64,000 bases of DNA, taken from JBCBSK01 sp965250105. GTDB taxonomy: Bacteria; Pseudomonadota; Alphaproteobacteria; Rhizobiales; Tepidamorphaceae. Where the stretch lies: contig OZ252290.1 in assembly GCA_965250105.1 (NCBI GenBank), positions 1,612,001 through 1,676,000 of the forward strand. The letters run 5' to 3'. Positions 1 to 8,460 of this stretch are shown here, in pieces. The position numbers and the translations under genes are program-made. The notes under the pieces are model-generated. The model saw only the letters and a program-made list of their open reading frames with translations. It searched no databases and had not been told where the DNA came from. How positions within the stretch are numbered: position 1 is the stretch's first letter; each line of letters opens with the position of its first letter.

Positions 1-877
1 GCCCGCCGAGCGTATCGACGTCTTCGGCGACGTCGGGGCCGATCTCGAATCCGTTGCCGAGCGCATCGCGCACATCGTCCAGGGAGGCCCTGGCATCGGC
101 CTCGAAGGTGTGCGGCCCGCGCGGCTCGATCAGCGCCCGGCCGTCCTCGTCATATTCGTCCTCGATGTCGCCGACGACCGATTCGACCAGGTCCTCGATC
201 GAGATCAGCCCGTCGGTACCGCCATATTCGTCGATGACGATCGCCATATGGGTCCGCGTCGTCTGCATCTTGGCCAGAAGGTCGATTGCCGGCATGGAGG
301 GCGGCACGAACAGGACGTCGCGGACGAGCTTGGTCTGGGCGATGCGCTTGGTCAGATCGGCCTTGCTGAAGTCCAGCGCCTCCGCCGGCATCGGCGTCTT
401 GCGCCTGGACCGTCGGCCGCCGGCCGCCTTCAGCATATAGCCCATGATGTCCTTGACATGCAGCAGGCCGGCCGGGTCGTCGAGGGTCTCGCGATAGACC
501 GGCAGGCGTGAATGGCCGGCATCCTGGAAAATATGCAATGCCTCGCCGAGCGCCGTGTCGAGATCGACGGCGACGATATCGGCGCGCGGCACCATGACAT
601 CGTCGACGCGCAGGTCGCGCAGGCCGAGGATGTTGCGCAACATCGTCCGTTCCTTGAGCGACAGCGTGTCGCGGCCGGCCTCGCCGGACAGGAGCGCGTC
701 CTCGAGGCTTTCGCGCAAGGTCTCGGCCTCGCCGTTGCGGCGGCGGAACAGCCAGCGCAGCCACTCGGCGACGGGACGTCGCTTCGGCGGAACATAGGGG
801 ACGGGAAGCGTCGCGGATGCGTCTCCGGAGGCCGGAGACGCGATGCTAGACGAAGGGTCGGGGTCACGCGTCGGCAT
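1..877 (-). CDS. CorC/HlyC-family CBS-domain protein, 3' end beyond window
   Basis: The reading frame starts at the ATG at 877 and stays open to the window edge, so the C-terminus is missing. After a proline-rich N-terminus of about 40 residues come a paired CBS region (motifs DDVMVPRADI and GHSRLPVYRE) and a conserved stretch reading IVIDEYGGTDGLISIEDLVE. The visible end, DVAEDVDTLGG, is the start of the CorC_HlyC transporter-associated domain. Family members are linked to Mg/Co resistance or act as cytosolic regulators. No DUF21 membrane domain is present, so this is the short soluble type. It overlaps the end of ybeY by 14 bp and is the last visible gene of the tsaB-to-corC operon. In related genomes lnt commonly follows; that gene lies outside the window. 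Confidence 0.9.
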   Translation of the reverse strand, partial: MPTRDPDPSSSIASPASGDASATLPVPYVPPKRRPVAEWLRWLFRRRNGEAETLRESLEDALLSGEAGRDTLSLKERTMLRNILGLRDLRVDDVMVPRADIVAVDLDTALGEALHIFQDAGHSRLPVYRETLDDPAGLLHVKDIMGYMLKAAGGRRSRRKTPMPAEALDFSKADLTKRIAQTKLVRDVLFVPPSMPAIDLLAKMQTTRTHMAIVIDEYGGTDGLISIEDLVESVVGDIEDEYDEDGRALIEPRGPHTFEADARASLDDVRDALGNGFEIGPDVAEDVDTLGG

Positions 878-1382
878 GGCGCGAAATCTGATGGTTCTCC
901 ACGGGCGGATCGGCATGGGGATCGGCGATCCCGAGCCCCGCCAAAAGTCGGGTTTCGAGGCGCTCCATCTCCGTCGCCTCGGCATCTAGGTGGTGATCAT
1001 AACCGAGAAGATGAAGAATCCCATGAACAATTAAATGGCACAGATGATGATCGGGCGGAATAGCGAGATCGCGGGCTTCGCGCGTCACCGTTTCGAGTGC
1101 CAGCACGACATCGCCGAGATGGGTTTCCTCTCCCGGCAGCGCGCTGTCGAGCGGGAAGGACAGGACATTGGTCGGCTTGTCCAGGTCGCGCCAGTCGCGG
1201 TTGAGCGCCCGTATCGCCGCATCGTCGGTCAAAAGGACGTCAACATGGCCGGCTGTGGCCATGTCCGCCGCCACGGCACCGGCGGCACGCCGGATGACGC
1301 CGTCCGACGCCCAGTCAGGCCAAGGGCAATCGCGGGTGATGTCGAGCGTCAGCGGCGACGCCGGATTGTCGGCGACCATCAC
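864..1382 (-). CDS. ybeY: Endoribonuclease YbeY (16S rRNA 3'-end maturation and quality control)
   Basis: The 172-residue product carries the diagnostic zinc-binding motif HGILHLLGYDH at residues 120-130, with His120, His124 and His130 as the expected ligands. An upstream conserved segment reads LDKPTNVLSFP. YbeY is a single-strand endoribonuclease that acts with the ribosome in rRNA maturation and decay of defective ribosomes. Its start overlaps the stop of phoH by 4 bp and its end overlaps the CBS-protein gene, so translational coupling is likely. The first two codons are both ATG; either could start translation. The phoH-ybeY-corC order is conserved widely in bacteria. Confidence 0.96.
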   Translation of the reverse strand: MMVADNPASPLTLDITRDCPWPDWASDGVIRRAAGAVAADMATAGHVDVLLTDDAAIRALNRDWRDLDKPTNVLSFPLDSALPGEETHLGDVVLALETVTREARDLAIPPDHHLCHLIVHGILHLLGYDHHLDAEATEMERLETRLLAGLGIADPHADPPVENHQISRHADA

Positions 1383-2374
1383 GGATCCTGCCGCGCCGGC
1401 ATGACGTCATCGCCGCCATTGTCCTGTCCAGCGGGGCCGTCATAGGCCTGGACGATGCGCTGCACCAGGGGATGGCGCACCACGTCCTTCTCGGTGAAGC
1501 GCACCGTGCCGATCCCGTCGACGCCACGCAAAAGATCGAGCGCCTGGACGAGGCCCGACGACTGGCCGGGCGGCAGGTCGATCTGGCTCGGATCACCGGT
1601 GACGACCATGCGGCTGCCCTCGCCGAGCCGGGTCAGGAACATCTTCATCTGCATCCGGGTGCAGTTCTGCGCCTCATCGAGGATGACGCAGGCATGCGCC
1701 AGCGTCCGCCCGCGCATGAAGGCGAGCGGCGCGATCTCGATGACATTGCGCGCGATCGCCCGCTCGACGCGTTCGGGCGACATCAGATCGTGCAGCGAAT
1801 CATAGAGCGGCCGGAGATAGGGATCGACCTTCTCCTTCATGTCGCCGGGCAGGAAGCCGAGCCGCTCGCCGGCCTCGACCGCCGGCCGCGACAGGACGAT
1901 GCGGTCGACCGCGCCTTTTTCGAGGAGCATGGCGGCATAGGCGACCGCGAGATAGGTCTTGCCGGTGCCGGCCGGGCCGACGCCGAAGACGAGATCGTGC
2001 TTTTCGAGCGTCCTCAGATAGCGGTCCTGATTGGGCGAGCGCGCCTTGACGGTCCGCCGCGCGGTGGCGATCTGCGCCAGCCCCTGGACGCCGGGCAGTT
2101 GTTCCTGGGTCGCTTCGGTATGGCTGGCGATCCGGATCGCGCCCTCGACATCGCCCTTGCCGACCTCCTCGCCGCGTTCGAGGCGGGCATAGAGCCCGTC
2201 CAGGACGTCGGCGCCGATGGCGCAGGCTTCGTCGGAGCCGTGTAGATGCACCTGATTGCCGCGCGAGGTGGCCTTCAGGTCGAGCCGCTTTTCGAGCAGC
2301 GCAAGGTTTTCCTCGTACTGGCCGAAAAGCTGCATCGCCAGCCGGTTGTCGTCATAGGTCAGCGTCAGCTGCAC
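1379..2374 (-). CDS. phoH: PhoH-family ATPase (YbeZ)
   Basis: The 331-residue protein has a Walker A motif, GPAGTGKT, at residues 133-140, and a Walker B/DEAQN box at about 233-237. An N-terminal region of about 100 residues resembles the nucleic-acid-binding part of YbeZ-type PhoH proteins. These cytosolic ATPases are thought to act in RNA metabolism alongside YbeY. It lies 31 bp downstream of miaB on the same strand and overlaps ybeY by 4 bp. Length and domain order are normal for the family. Confidence 0.94.
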   Translation of the reverse strand: MQLTLTYDDNRLAMQLFGQYEENLALLEKRLDLKATSRGNQVHLHGSDEACAIGADVLDGLYARLERGEEVGKGDVEGAIRIASHTEATQEQLPGVQGLAQIATARRTVKARSPNQDRYLRTLEKHDLVFGVGPAGTGKTYLAVAYAAMLLEKGAVDRIVLSRPAVEAGERLGFLPGDMKEKVDPYLRPLYDSLHDLMSPERVERAIARNVIEIAPLAFMRGRTLAHACVILDEAQNCTRMQMKMFLTRLGEGSRMVVTGDPSQIDLPPGQSSGLVQALDLLRGVDGIGTVRFTEKDVVRHPLVQRIVQAYDGPAGQDNGGDDVMPARQDP

Positions 2375-2405
2375 GATCGGCCCACCCTTGCGCGCATGGC
2401 CCGCC

Positions 2406-3818
2406 TCATGCGAGCACCTTTTCGGTCGGCCGCGAGCCGCCGGCGGACAGCGTTTCGGCCGGCGCCGGTTCGGCCGCCGGCAGCGCGCCGAACAGGCTGT
2501 TGCGCCCGGTGGCGGTGATCGTCACGTCGACGATCTCGCCGATCCGCGCCCGGTCGGCGTCAAGATGAACCGGCTGGAGATAGGGCGACCGACCGACGAT
2601 CTGCCCCGGCTTGCGACCAGGCCGCTCGAACAGCACGGGCAAGGTGCGGCCGACGAGCGAGGCCGCGAAATCCGCCTGCTGTTCGACCAACAGCGCCTGC
2701 AGCGCGTGCAGCCGCTCGGTCTTGACCGCTTCCTCGACCTGATCGTCCATGGTCTCGGCCGGCGTGCCCGGACGCGGGCTGTATTTGAACGAATAGGCCT
2801 GGGCGAAGCCGACCTCGCGCACGAGCGTCATGGTGGCCTCGAAATCGGCATCGGTCTCGCCGGGAAAGCCGACGATGAAATCCGACGACAGCGCGATGTC
2901 GGGCCGCGCCCGCTTCAGCCGGTCGATGATGTCGAGATAGAGGTCGCGGCCATGACGCCGGTTCATCAAGGCGAGCATCCGGTCGGATCCCGACTGAACC
3001 GGCAGATGCAGATAGGGCATCAGCTTGTCGAGATCACGATGAGCGTCGATCAACGCGTCATCCATGTCGCGCGGATGGCTCGTCGTGTAGCGCAGCCGGT
3101 CGAGGCCGTCGATCCCGGCGAGCGCGTCGAGAAGCGCCGCGAGCCCCCATTCGCGGCCGTCCGGCCCAAGCCCGTGATAGGCGTTGACGTTCTGGCCGAG
3201 CAGCATGATCTCGCGCACCCCGGCCTCCGCCAGCCGGCGCGCCTCCTCGACCACTGCCGTGACCGGGCGCGACACTTCCGCGCCACGCGTATAGGGCACG
3301 ACGCAGAAGGTGCAGAACTTGTCGCAACCTTCCTGAACGGTGACGAAGGCGGTGACGCCGCGATCGCGCTGGCGGACCGGGTCGACCTTGGGCAGGTGGT
3401 CGAACTTGTCCTCTTCGGGAAAATCGGTGTCGATGACGGCGCCGCCGCCGGCGGCCGCGCGGTCGACGAGTTGCGGCAGCCGGTGATAGCTCTGCGGGCC
3501 GAAGACGAGATCGACGGCGGGCGCCCGGCGGACGATCTCGGCTCCCTCGGCCTGGGCCACGCAGCCGGCCACGCCGATCAGCGTCGCCTTGCCCGCCTCG
3601 GCGCGGATCTCGCGCACCGCCCGGAGGCGGCCCACTTCGGAATAGACCTTCTCGGCCGCCTTCTCGCGGATATGGCAGGTATTGAGCAGGATGAGATCGG
3701 CGTCTTCCGGCGTCATCGTTTCCGCGAAACCGGCCGGCGCCAGGGCATCGGCCATGCGCGTCGAATCATAGACGTTCATCTGGCAGCCGAAGGTCTTGAT
3801 ATAGACCTTGCGCGCCAT
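2406..3818 (-). CDS. miaB: tRNA-2-methylthio-N6-isopentenyladenosine synthase MiaB
   Basis: I chose the ATG at 3818 because MARKVYIKTFGCQMN is the usual N-terminus; a longer open frame to 3896 adds only non-conserved residues. The 470-residue protein has the three cysteines of the N-terminal auxiliary [4Fe-4S] cluster (C12, C48, C86), the radical-SAM triad CDKFCTFC (C165, C169, C172), and a C-terminal TRAM-like region from about residue 395. It adds a methylthio group to isopentenyladenosine-37 of tRNAs reading UNN codons. It sits between plsC and phoH in the same-strand core operon, with a gap of about 150 bp upstream. Confidence 0.96.
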   Translation of the reverse strand: MARKVYIKTFGCQMNVYDSTRMADALAPAGFAETMTPEDADLILLNTCHIREKAAEKVYSEVGRLRAVREIRAEAGKATLIGVAGCVAQAEGAEIVRRAPAVDLVFGPQSYHRLPQLVDRAAAGGGAVIDTDFPEEDKFDHLPKVDPVRQRDRGVTAFVTVQEGCDKFCTFCVVPYTRGAEVSRPVTAVVEEARRLAEAGVREIMLLGQNVNAYHGLGPDGREWGLAALLDALAGIDGLDRLRYTTSHPRDMDDALIDAHRDLDKLMPYLHLPVQSGSDRMLALMNRRHGRDLYLDIIDRLKRARPDIALSSDFIVGFPGETDADFEATMTLVREVGFAQAYSFKYSPRPGTPAETMDDQVEEAVKTERLHALQALLVEQQADFAASLVGRTLPVLFERPGRKPGQIVGRSPYLQPVHLDADRARIGEIVDVTITATGRNSLFGALPAAEPAPAETLSAGGSRPTEKVLA

Positions 3819-3966
3819 GTCCGTTCCGCCCGTCGAAGACCGCTGACCCAAAACCGCTCCCATTCCTGCGCTGCAGTTCAAACGCCCCGCGGACATAGCG
3901 CGAAGCGGGCGGACTGAAAAGCCGAAGCGTGCACCTTGCCCACCTGCCCTCGGGCGCGCGCCCGCA

Positions 3967-4806
3967 TCATGCCGCGGCGCGTGGCGGGGCCGGCGCGCCG
4001 CCTGGCGCGGCCCTGTCGGCGCGCTGGGCGGTCAGCGCCTCGCCGAGCATCAGCCGCACCTGTTCGGCGGCGATCTTGGTGGCCTGCTTGCGCCCGCCGA
4101 CGGCGGCGACGTCGATCGGATCGCCGACGATCACCTCGACATCGATCGGCCCCGCCATCAACACGCCCTTGAGATGGGGGGCGAGATCCATGGTGCCATA
4201 CCAGGCGACCTTCGGCCGGTGCTGGCGGCCCATGGGCATGCCGTTGATCCGCGTATAGGCGATCGCGAGCGGCTGGACGTGCACGCTGGCGCCGGCGGTC
4301 TCGGCGAGCGCTTCGGCGGCACCGATGATGGCGCTCTTGAACGGCAGCACCCGATTGCCGTCGCCCGACGTGCCTTCGGCGAACAGAAGTGCCGGATCGC
4401 CGTCGGACATGCGCCCGGCGATCTCGGCCGTCGAGGCCAGCGTCGTCGTGCGCCGCTCACGGTCGAGATAGATGGTGCGCTGGAGGCTCGCCAGCCAGCC
4501 GATCAACGGCCAGGTGCCGACCTCCTTCTTGGCGATGAAGGTCAGCGGCGCGACGCTGCCCATCACCGGAATGTCGAGCCAGGAGATGTGGTTGGCGACA
4601 AGAAGGAGCGGCCGTTCCTCGCTGATCTCGCCGATCACCTCGACGCGCACGTTCAGGACGCGGCAGAACAGGCGGTGATAGAACACCGCGACCCAGCGCA
4701 CGCTCCGCATCTTCAGCGCCAGCATCAGCCGGATCAGCAGGAAGATCGGCGGCGACAGAACGACCAGAACGACCAGAATGAACACCATGCGCAGATGACG
4801 CGCCAT
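3967..4806 (-). CDS. plsC: 1-acyl-sn-glycerol-3-phosphate acyltransferase (PlsC family)
   Basis: The protein has 279 residues with an N-terminal membrane segment at about 7-30, the catalytic NHISWLD box (His73, Asp78) and a FAEGTS substrate-binding motif at about 142-147. It should acylate lysophosphatidic acid to phosphatidic acid at the inner membrane. The C-terminal 25 residues are Ala/Pro-rich and probably disordered. The start lies 2 bp after the fur-family stop codon, so the two are co-transcribed. Some alphaproteobacteria have several PlsC paralogues, and an ornithine-lipid acyltransferase (OlsA-like) role cannot be ruled out. Confidence 0.92.
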   Translation of the reverse strand: MARHLRMVFILVVLVVLSPPIFLLIRLMLALKMRSVRWVAVFYHRLFCRVLNVRVEVIGEISEERPLLLVANHISWLDIPVMGSVAPLTFIAKKEVGTWPLIGWLASLQRTIYLDRERRTTTLASTAEIAGRMSDGDPALLFAEGTSGDGNRVLPFKSAIIGAAEALAETAGASVHVQPLAIAYTRINGMPMGRQHRPKVAWYGTMDLAPHLKGVLMAGPIDVEVIVGDPIDVAAVGGRKQATKIAAEQVRLMLGEALTAQRADRAAPGGAPAPPRAAA

Positions 4807-4808
4807 GC

Positions 4809-5228
4809 TCAGCCCTCCCCGTCCTTGAGCGGTACGCCGTAAAGCTCCATTCGATGGCCGACCAGCTTGTAGCCATGACGGCGGGCGATGCGCTCCTGGA
4901 GCTTCTCGATGTCGGGATCGTGGAATTCGATGACGGTGCCCGAACGCATGTCGATCAGGTGATCATGGTGCTCGTCGGGCGTCTGTTCGAAGCGCGCCCG
5001 GCCGTCGCCGAAATCGAGCCTCTCGATGATGCCGGCATCCTCGAACAGTTTCAGCGTGCGATAGAGCGTCGACATGGAAATGCGCGCATCGATCGTGCTG
5101 GCCCGGCGATGCAGTTCCTCGACATCGGGATGGTCGGACGCTTCCGACAAGACGCGCGCGATCACGCGGCGCTGCTCGGTCATCCGCATGCCGCGCGAAA
5201 CGCATTCCTCTTCGATCGACCTGTTCAA
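4809..5228 (-). CDS. fur: Fur-family metal-responsive transcriptional regulator (Fur/Mur type)
   Basis: This 139-residue protein has a winged-helix N-terminal half (ISMSTLYRTLKLFEDAGIIE, about residues 50-69) and the metal-site segment HHDHLID at 87-93. It lacks the CxxC structural zinc pairs of Escherichia coli Fur; the only cysteine is C9. Alphaproteobacterial Fur homologues often respond to manganese and are called Mur. The HHDHLID form argues against Irr, a haem-sensing relative. It is packed between rimI (9 bp upstream) and plsC (2 bp downstream), an order conserved in Hyphomicrobiales. Whether it senses iron or manganese cannot be read from sequence. Confidence 0.93.
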   Translation of the reverse strand: MNRSIEEECVSRGMRMTEQRRVIARVLSEASDHPDVEELHRRASTIDARISMSTLYRTLKLFEDAGIIERLDFGDGRARFEQTPDEHHDHLIDMRSGTVIEFHDPDIEKLQERIARRHGYKLVGHRMELYGVPLKDGEG

Positions 5229-5237
5229 CGGCTCTCC

Positions 5238-5750
5238 TCACGGCGCGGGTGTCGCGGGGGCGTGCGGCGTCAGATCGCACGCCATGAGCCGCGCATCAAC
5301 CGTCTCGCCATCGCGGTCATAATAGTGCGGCCGTGTGCCGATGTCTCGGAAACCGGCCTTGCGATAGAGCGCGATGGCGCCCGCATTGTTGGCCGCGACT
5401 TCGAGAAAGAGCCGCCGGACCGACCGCTGGGACAGTTCTGCCAGGAGCTCGGCGAGGAGCGCGCGGCCTATCCCTCGCCGGCGCGCATCGCCCGCCACCG
5501 CGAGCGACAACACTTCCGCCTCGTCGGCGACCGACCGGACGAGGCCAACAGCCAGGAGATCGGCTTCCGCGACAGGTGGGTGGGCAAGTGCCGGGAAGGC
5601 CGCGAGACAGATCATGGCCGGATCATCGATCGCATCGCGAAAATCCGCCGCCGACCAGCGCGTCGGCAGATCGGCCGCGTTCAGCCGGGCGGCGGCATCG
5701 GCAAGCGCGCCCGGCAGCGCCGCGATATGCCAGTCCCTCTCGGGCGTCAT
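5238..5750 (-). CDS. rimI: Ribosomal-protein-alanine N-acetyltransferase RimI (GNAT)
   Basis: The GNAT fold is shown by the acetyl-CoA pyrophosphate-binding loop ARRRGIGRALL and the C-terminal segment NNAGAIALYRKAGFRDIG. RimI acetylates the N-terminal alanine of ribosomal protein S18. I prefer the ATG at 5750, preceded by AGGGGAG; a GTG at 5774 that overlaps the tsaB stop is an alternative and would add eight residues. The tsaB-rimI-fur order supports RimI rather than an unrelated GNAT. The N-terminal half is divergent, as is usual for alphaproteobacterial RimI. Confidence 0.85.
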   Translation of the reverse strand: MTPERDWHIAALPGALADAAARLNAADLPTRWSAADFRDAIDDPAMICLAAFPALAHPPVAEADLLAVGLVRSVADEAEVLSLAVAGDARRRGIGRALLAELLAELSQRSVRRLFLEVAANNAGAIALYRKAGFRDIGTRPHYYDRDGETVDARLMACDLTPHAPATPAP

Positions 5751-5770
5751 CGGCGGCCGCTCCCCTGATG

Positions 5771-6466
5771 TCACGCGCGCGGCAGCGCCTTATGCGCCTG
5801 CGGCGCCGCGTCTGGGCTTTTGAGATAGAGCGGTTCGGCCGGTGCTTGGTCCGGATCGGCGGCAGCCGACAGCCGGGCCAGCGTGGGAAGGTCGAGCGGC
5901 AGATCGGCCGACGGCGCGCGGATCGTCGCCGGTCCGTCGGGATCGGCTGAAACGGCCTCAAGCCAGATATCGGCGCCCGGCCCCGTCACATGACGGACAG
6001 ACGACGGCAGGCGGGCCGCGAGATCCGGTGGCTGGCCGATCAGCGGCGCGGTCAGGGCACGGCCATCCGTGTCCCAAGCCTGCGCGGAGACGTCGCCGCC
6101 GCGACCGGGCAGGACGGCGAGAACCGGCGCGCCGAGGCGTCCGGCCTCCGCCACACCATGGACTTCGAGACAGGAGATGCCGACCGCCGGCCGGGCCATC
6201 GCGAGCGCGAAACCGCGCACCGCGGCGACGGCGGCGCGAATGCCGGTATAGGTGCCGGGCCCGACGGTCGCGGCGAACCGGTCGACATCGGACAGGGCAA
6301 CGCCGGCCTCTCCCATGACGGCATCGACCATCGGCACGACGACATCGGCATGGCCGCGCCGGCGCGCGTCGTCGCGCAAGGCGAGCAGCGACACCTCAGC
6401 ACCCGCCACATCGGCCAACAGGACCGCGCAGCGATCGGACGCGGTGTCGAGGGCGAGAACCCGCAT
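5771..6466 (-). CDS. tsaB: tRNA threonylcarbamoyladenosine biosynthesis protein TsaB
   Basis: The product starts MRVLALDTASDRCAVLL, the usual ASKHA-fold N-terminus, and contains TVGPGTYTGIRAAVAAVRG, the TsaB counterpart of the GPGSFTGLR motif. It is 231 residues. TsaB partners TsaD and TsaE in forming the t6A37 modification of ANN-decoding tRNAs. The ATG at 6466 is selected over an upstream frame because homology begins exactly there. It is the first gene of the run tsaB-rimI-fur-plsC-miaB-phoH-ybeY-corC. Confidence 0.94.
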   Translation of the reverse strand: MRVLALDTASDRCAVLLADVAGAEVSLLALRDDARRRGHADVVVPMVDAVMGEAGVALSDVDRFAATVGPGTYTGIRAAVAAVRGFALAMARPAVGISCLEVHGVAEAGRLGAPVLAVLPGRGGDVSAQAWDTDGRALTAPLIGQPPDLAARLPSSVRHVTGPGADIWLEAVSADPDGPATIRAPSADLPLDLPTLARLSAAADPDQAPAEPLYLKSPDAAPQAHKALPRA

Positions 6467-6488
6467 ATGGCCCGTCTGGGACGGGGCG

Positions 6489-7082
6489 TCAGATGATGGA
6501 GCAGAACTTGTCAAAGGCGAATCGCGGCGAACGCGGGAAGAGATCACTCGGATCGCCATAGCCGAGATTGCACAGGAAGTTCGATTTCACGTCCGTGCCG
6601 GCGAAGAATTCCCGGTCGACGCCGGCATTGGAAAAGCCCGACATCGGCCCGCAGTCGAGCCCCAGCGCGCGCGCCGCGATGATGAGATAGGCGCCCTGCA
6701 GCGAGCCGTTGCGAAAGGCCGTCGCGGCGATGGCGTCCGGCTTGCCCTCGAACCAGGACCGGGCGCCCGGATTGTGCGGGAACAGTTCGCCCATATGCTC
6801 GTAGAAGGCCATGTCATGGCCGATGATCGCGGTCGCCGGCGCGGCCATCGTCTTGTCGACATTGCCGGCGTCGAGATGCGGCTTGAGGCGCTGCTTGGCG
6901 TTCTCCGAGGTGACGAAGATGATGCGGGCGGGTGAACAATTGGCGCTGGTCGGCCCCATCTTGAGGAGATCGGCGAGCGCCATCAGCGTCGCGTCGGACA
7001 CCGGCTTGTCCTGCCAGAGATTGAAGGTGCGGGCTTCGCGGAAGATCTGGTCGAGACCGTGATCGTCGATGGGCTTGGGCAT
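6489..7082 (-). CDS. RutE/HadB-type nitroreductase, probable malonic semialdehyde reductase
   Basis: The 197-residue protein belongs to the FMN nitroreductase superfamily, with motifs GPTSANCSPARIIFV near residue 43 and RALGLDCGPMSGFSN near 140. This pattern is characteristic of the RutE subgroup, which reduces malonic semialdehyde or reactive enals. An upstream GGAG about 7 nt before the ATG supports the start. No other rut (pyrimidine degradation) genes are visible, so a general aldehyde or quinone detoxification role is as likely. It ends 22 bp before tsaB on the same strand. Confidence 0.85.
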   Translation of the reverse strand: MPKPIDDHGLDQIFREARTFNLWQDKPVSDATLMALADLLKMGPTSANCSPARIIFVTSENAKQRLKPHLDAGNVDKTMAAPATAIIGHDMAFYEHMGELFPHNPGARSWFEGKPDAIAATAFRNGSLQGAYLIIAARALGLDCGPMSGFSNAGVDREFFAGTDVKSNFLCNLGYGDPSDLFPRSPRFAFDKFCSII

Positions 7083-7114
7083 GGCGGGCTCCGGACGCGA
7101 GAGGAGGGCTGGGT

Positions 7115-7146
7115 CAAAAAATAAGGGCCGGCTACGAGACCGGCCC
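7115..7146 (-). terminator. Rho-independent terminator downstream of the NifU-like gene
   Basis: A perfect 7-bp stem (GGGCCGG at 7125-7131 and CCGGCCC at 7140-7146) with an 8-nt loop is followed on the minus strand by a T-rich run (7116-7124). It lies about 25 bp past the NifU-like stop codon and separates that gene from the nitroreductase. Confidence 0.8.
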
Positions 7147-7170
7147 GGACCTTAGCCAATCATAAGTCTG

Positions 7171-7725
7171 TTAGACAGGCCGAACCTCGACCACGTCGGG
7201 CACGAAATGGCGCAGCAGGTTCTCGATGCCGTGCTTGAGGGTCGCCGTCGAACTCGGGCAGCCGGCGCAGGCGCCGCGCATGTGCAGGAAGACGATACCG
7301 TCCTTGAAGCCGCGGAAGGTGATGTCGCCGCCGTCATTGGCCACCGCCGGCCGCACGCGCGTGTCGAGCAGTTCCTTGATCACCTCGACGGTCTCGCCAT
7401 CGGCTTCGTCGAAGAATTCCTCGCCGCTCTCGTCCTCGGCATCGCCGATGATCACCGGATCGCCGGACATGTAGAATTCCATGATCGCGCCGAGAATGGC
7501 CGGCTTGAGATGCTGCCAGTCGCTGTCGTCCTTGGTCACGGTGATGAAATCGGACGCCAGGAAGACGCCCGTCACGCCCGGCACCGTGAACAGTCGCGCG
7601 GCGAGCGGCGATGATGCGGCGTCTTCCGGCGCGCGCATGTCGATGGTGCCGCCATCGAGCACCGACCGGCCCGGCAGGAACTTCAAGGTCGCCGGGTTAG
7701 GCGTGGCTTCGGTCTGAATGAACAT
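7171..7725 (-). CDS. NifU-like Fe-S cluster scaffold/carrier protein (NfuA-type)
   Basis: The 184-residue product has an Nfu N-terminal domain (MFIQTEATPNPATLKFLPG, residues 1-90) joined to a C-terminal NifU domain with the cluster-binding CAGC motif (C153, C156). It should deliver [4Fe-4S] clusters to target enzymes; MiaB and AcnA encoded in this window are typical clients, though that link is inferred. The ATG at 7725 is preceded by AAGGAGAC, a strong ribosome binding site, and matches the conserved N-terminus. A terminator follows, so it is probably monocistronic. Confidence 0.94.
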   Translation of the reverse strand: MFIQTEATPNPATLKFLPGRSVLDGGTIDMRAPEDAASSPLAARLFTVPGVTGVFLASDFITVTKDDSDWQHLKPAILGAIMEFYMSGDPVIIGDAEDESGEEFFDEADGETVEVIKELLDTRVRPAVANDGGDITFRGFKDGIVFLHMRGACAGCPSSTATLKHGIENLLRHFVPDVVEVRPV

Positions 7726-7858
7726 AGCCGTTGTCTCCTTCGACGACGCAGATAGTGCGGGCCGCACGATGCGCAAGCGCGGGAAAGGTTAGAATAATTC
7801 CAGGAATATGTCGCCTCACGGGCGTCGCCCGTCAAGGGGTCGGGTCTACCGCATCACG

Positions 7859-7893
7859 AAAAACGCCCCGCGACGCCGATGCCGCCCGGGGTC
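7859..7893 (-). terminator. Probable rho-independent terminator after the UspA gene
   Basis: On the minus strand, directly after the UspA stop, a GC-rich hairpin with CCCCG/CGGGG arms and an internal GCG-containing extension is followed by CGTTTTTCG. The stem is imperfect, so confidence is moderate. Confidence 0.5.
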
Positions 7894-8380
7894 AGGCCAG
7901 GGCGTCGATATCCGCGTCCGCCAGATTGCCGGGCACGATCGTCACCGGGATCTGGAAGCTCGAAATCGCCCGCCCCACGAGCGCGGTGACCAAAGGCCCC
8001 GGCCCGTCGGGGCCAGTGCCGGCCGCCAGCACGAGAATCGCGATGTCCGGATCATCCTCGATCAGGGCCGTGATCTGTTCGGTCCTGGTGCCTTCGCGCA
8101 CGACATGTTCGGCGACGATCGAGGAATAGGCACTGATCTTTTCGTCGAAGCCGCCGAGGACCCGCTCGGCCTCGGCCTGCGCTTCCTCGCGCATGATGGC
8201 CTCGACGCCGAGCCAGTGCTGGAACTCGCCGGGCTCGATCACCACCAGCATGACGAGGGCACCCCGCGTGCGCTCGGCGCGGCGCGCGGCATAATAGACC
8301 GCGCGCTCGCATTCAGGCGTGTCGTCGATGACGACGAGGAATTTGCGGGTGTGCCCCGCCTCGAAACTTTGCCGCCGCAA
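7892..8380 (-). CDS. Universal stress protein UspA family
   Basis: This 162-residue protein has a single Usp domain beginning RKFLVVIDDTPECERAVYYA and a C-terminal segment GPLVTALVGRAISSFQIPVTIVPG. The usual ATP-binding G-2x-G-9x-G(S/T) pattern is not clearly preserved, so nucleotide binding is uncertain. The only usable start is TTG at 8380, with GAGG about 9 nt upstream. It lies 80 bp downstream of trpS on the same strand. Its stress is unknown; Usp proteins are generally induced by starvation or oxidative stress. Confidence 0.87.
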   Translation of the reverse strand: MRRQSFEAGHTRKFLVVIDDTPECERAVYYAARRAERTRGALVMLVVIEPGEFQHWLGVEAIMREEAQAEAERVLGGFDEKISAYSSIVAEHVVREGTRTEQITALIEDDPDIAILVLAAGTGPDGPGPLVTALVGRAISSFQIPVTIVPGNLADADIDALA

Positions 8381-8460
8381 TTATCCAAGCCTCGGCCGTT
8401 GACCACAGCGCGCCATGCTGCCCCGTGCCGGCGCGGCTGGCAACCGGGTCGTCTATCGGC

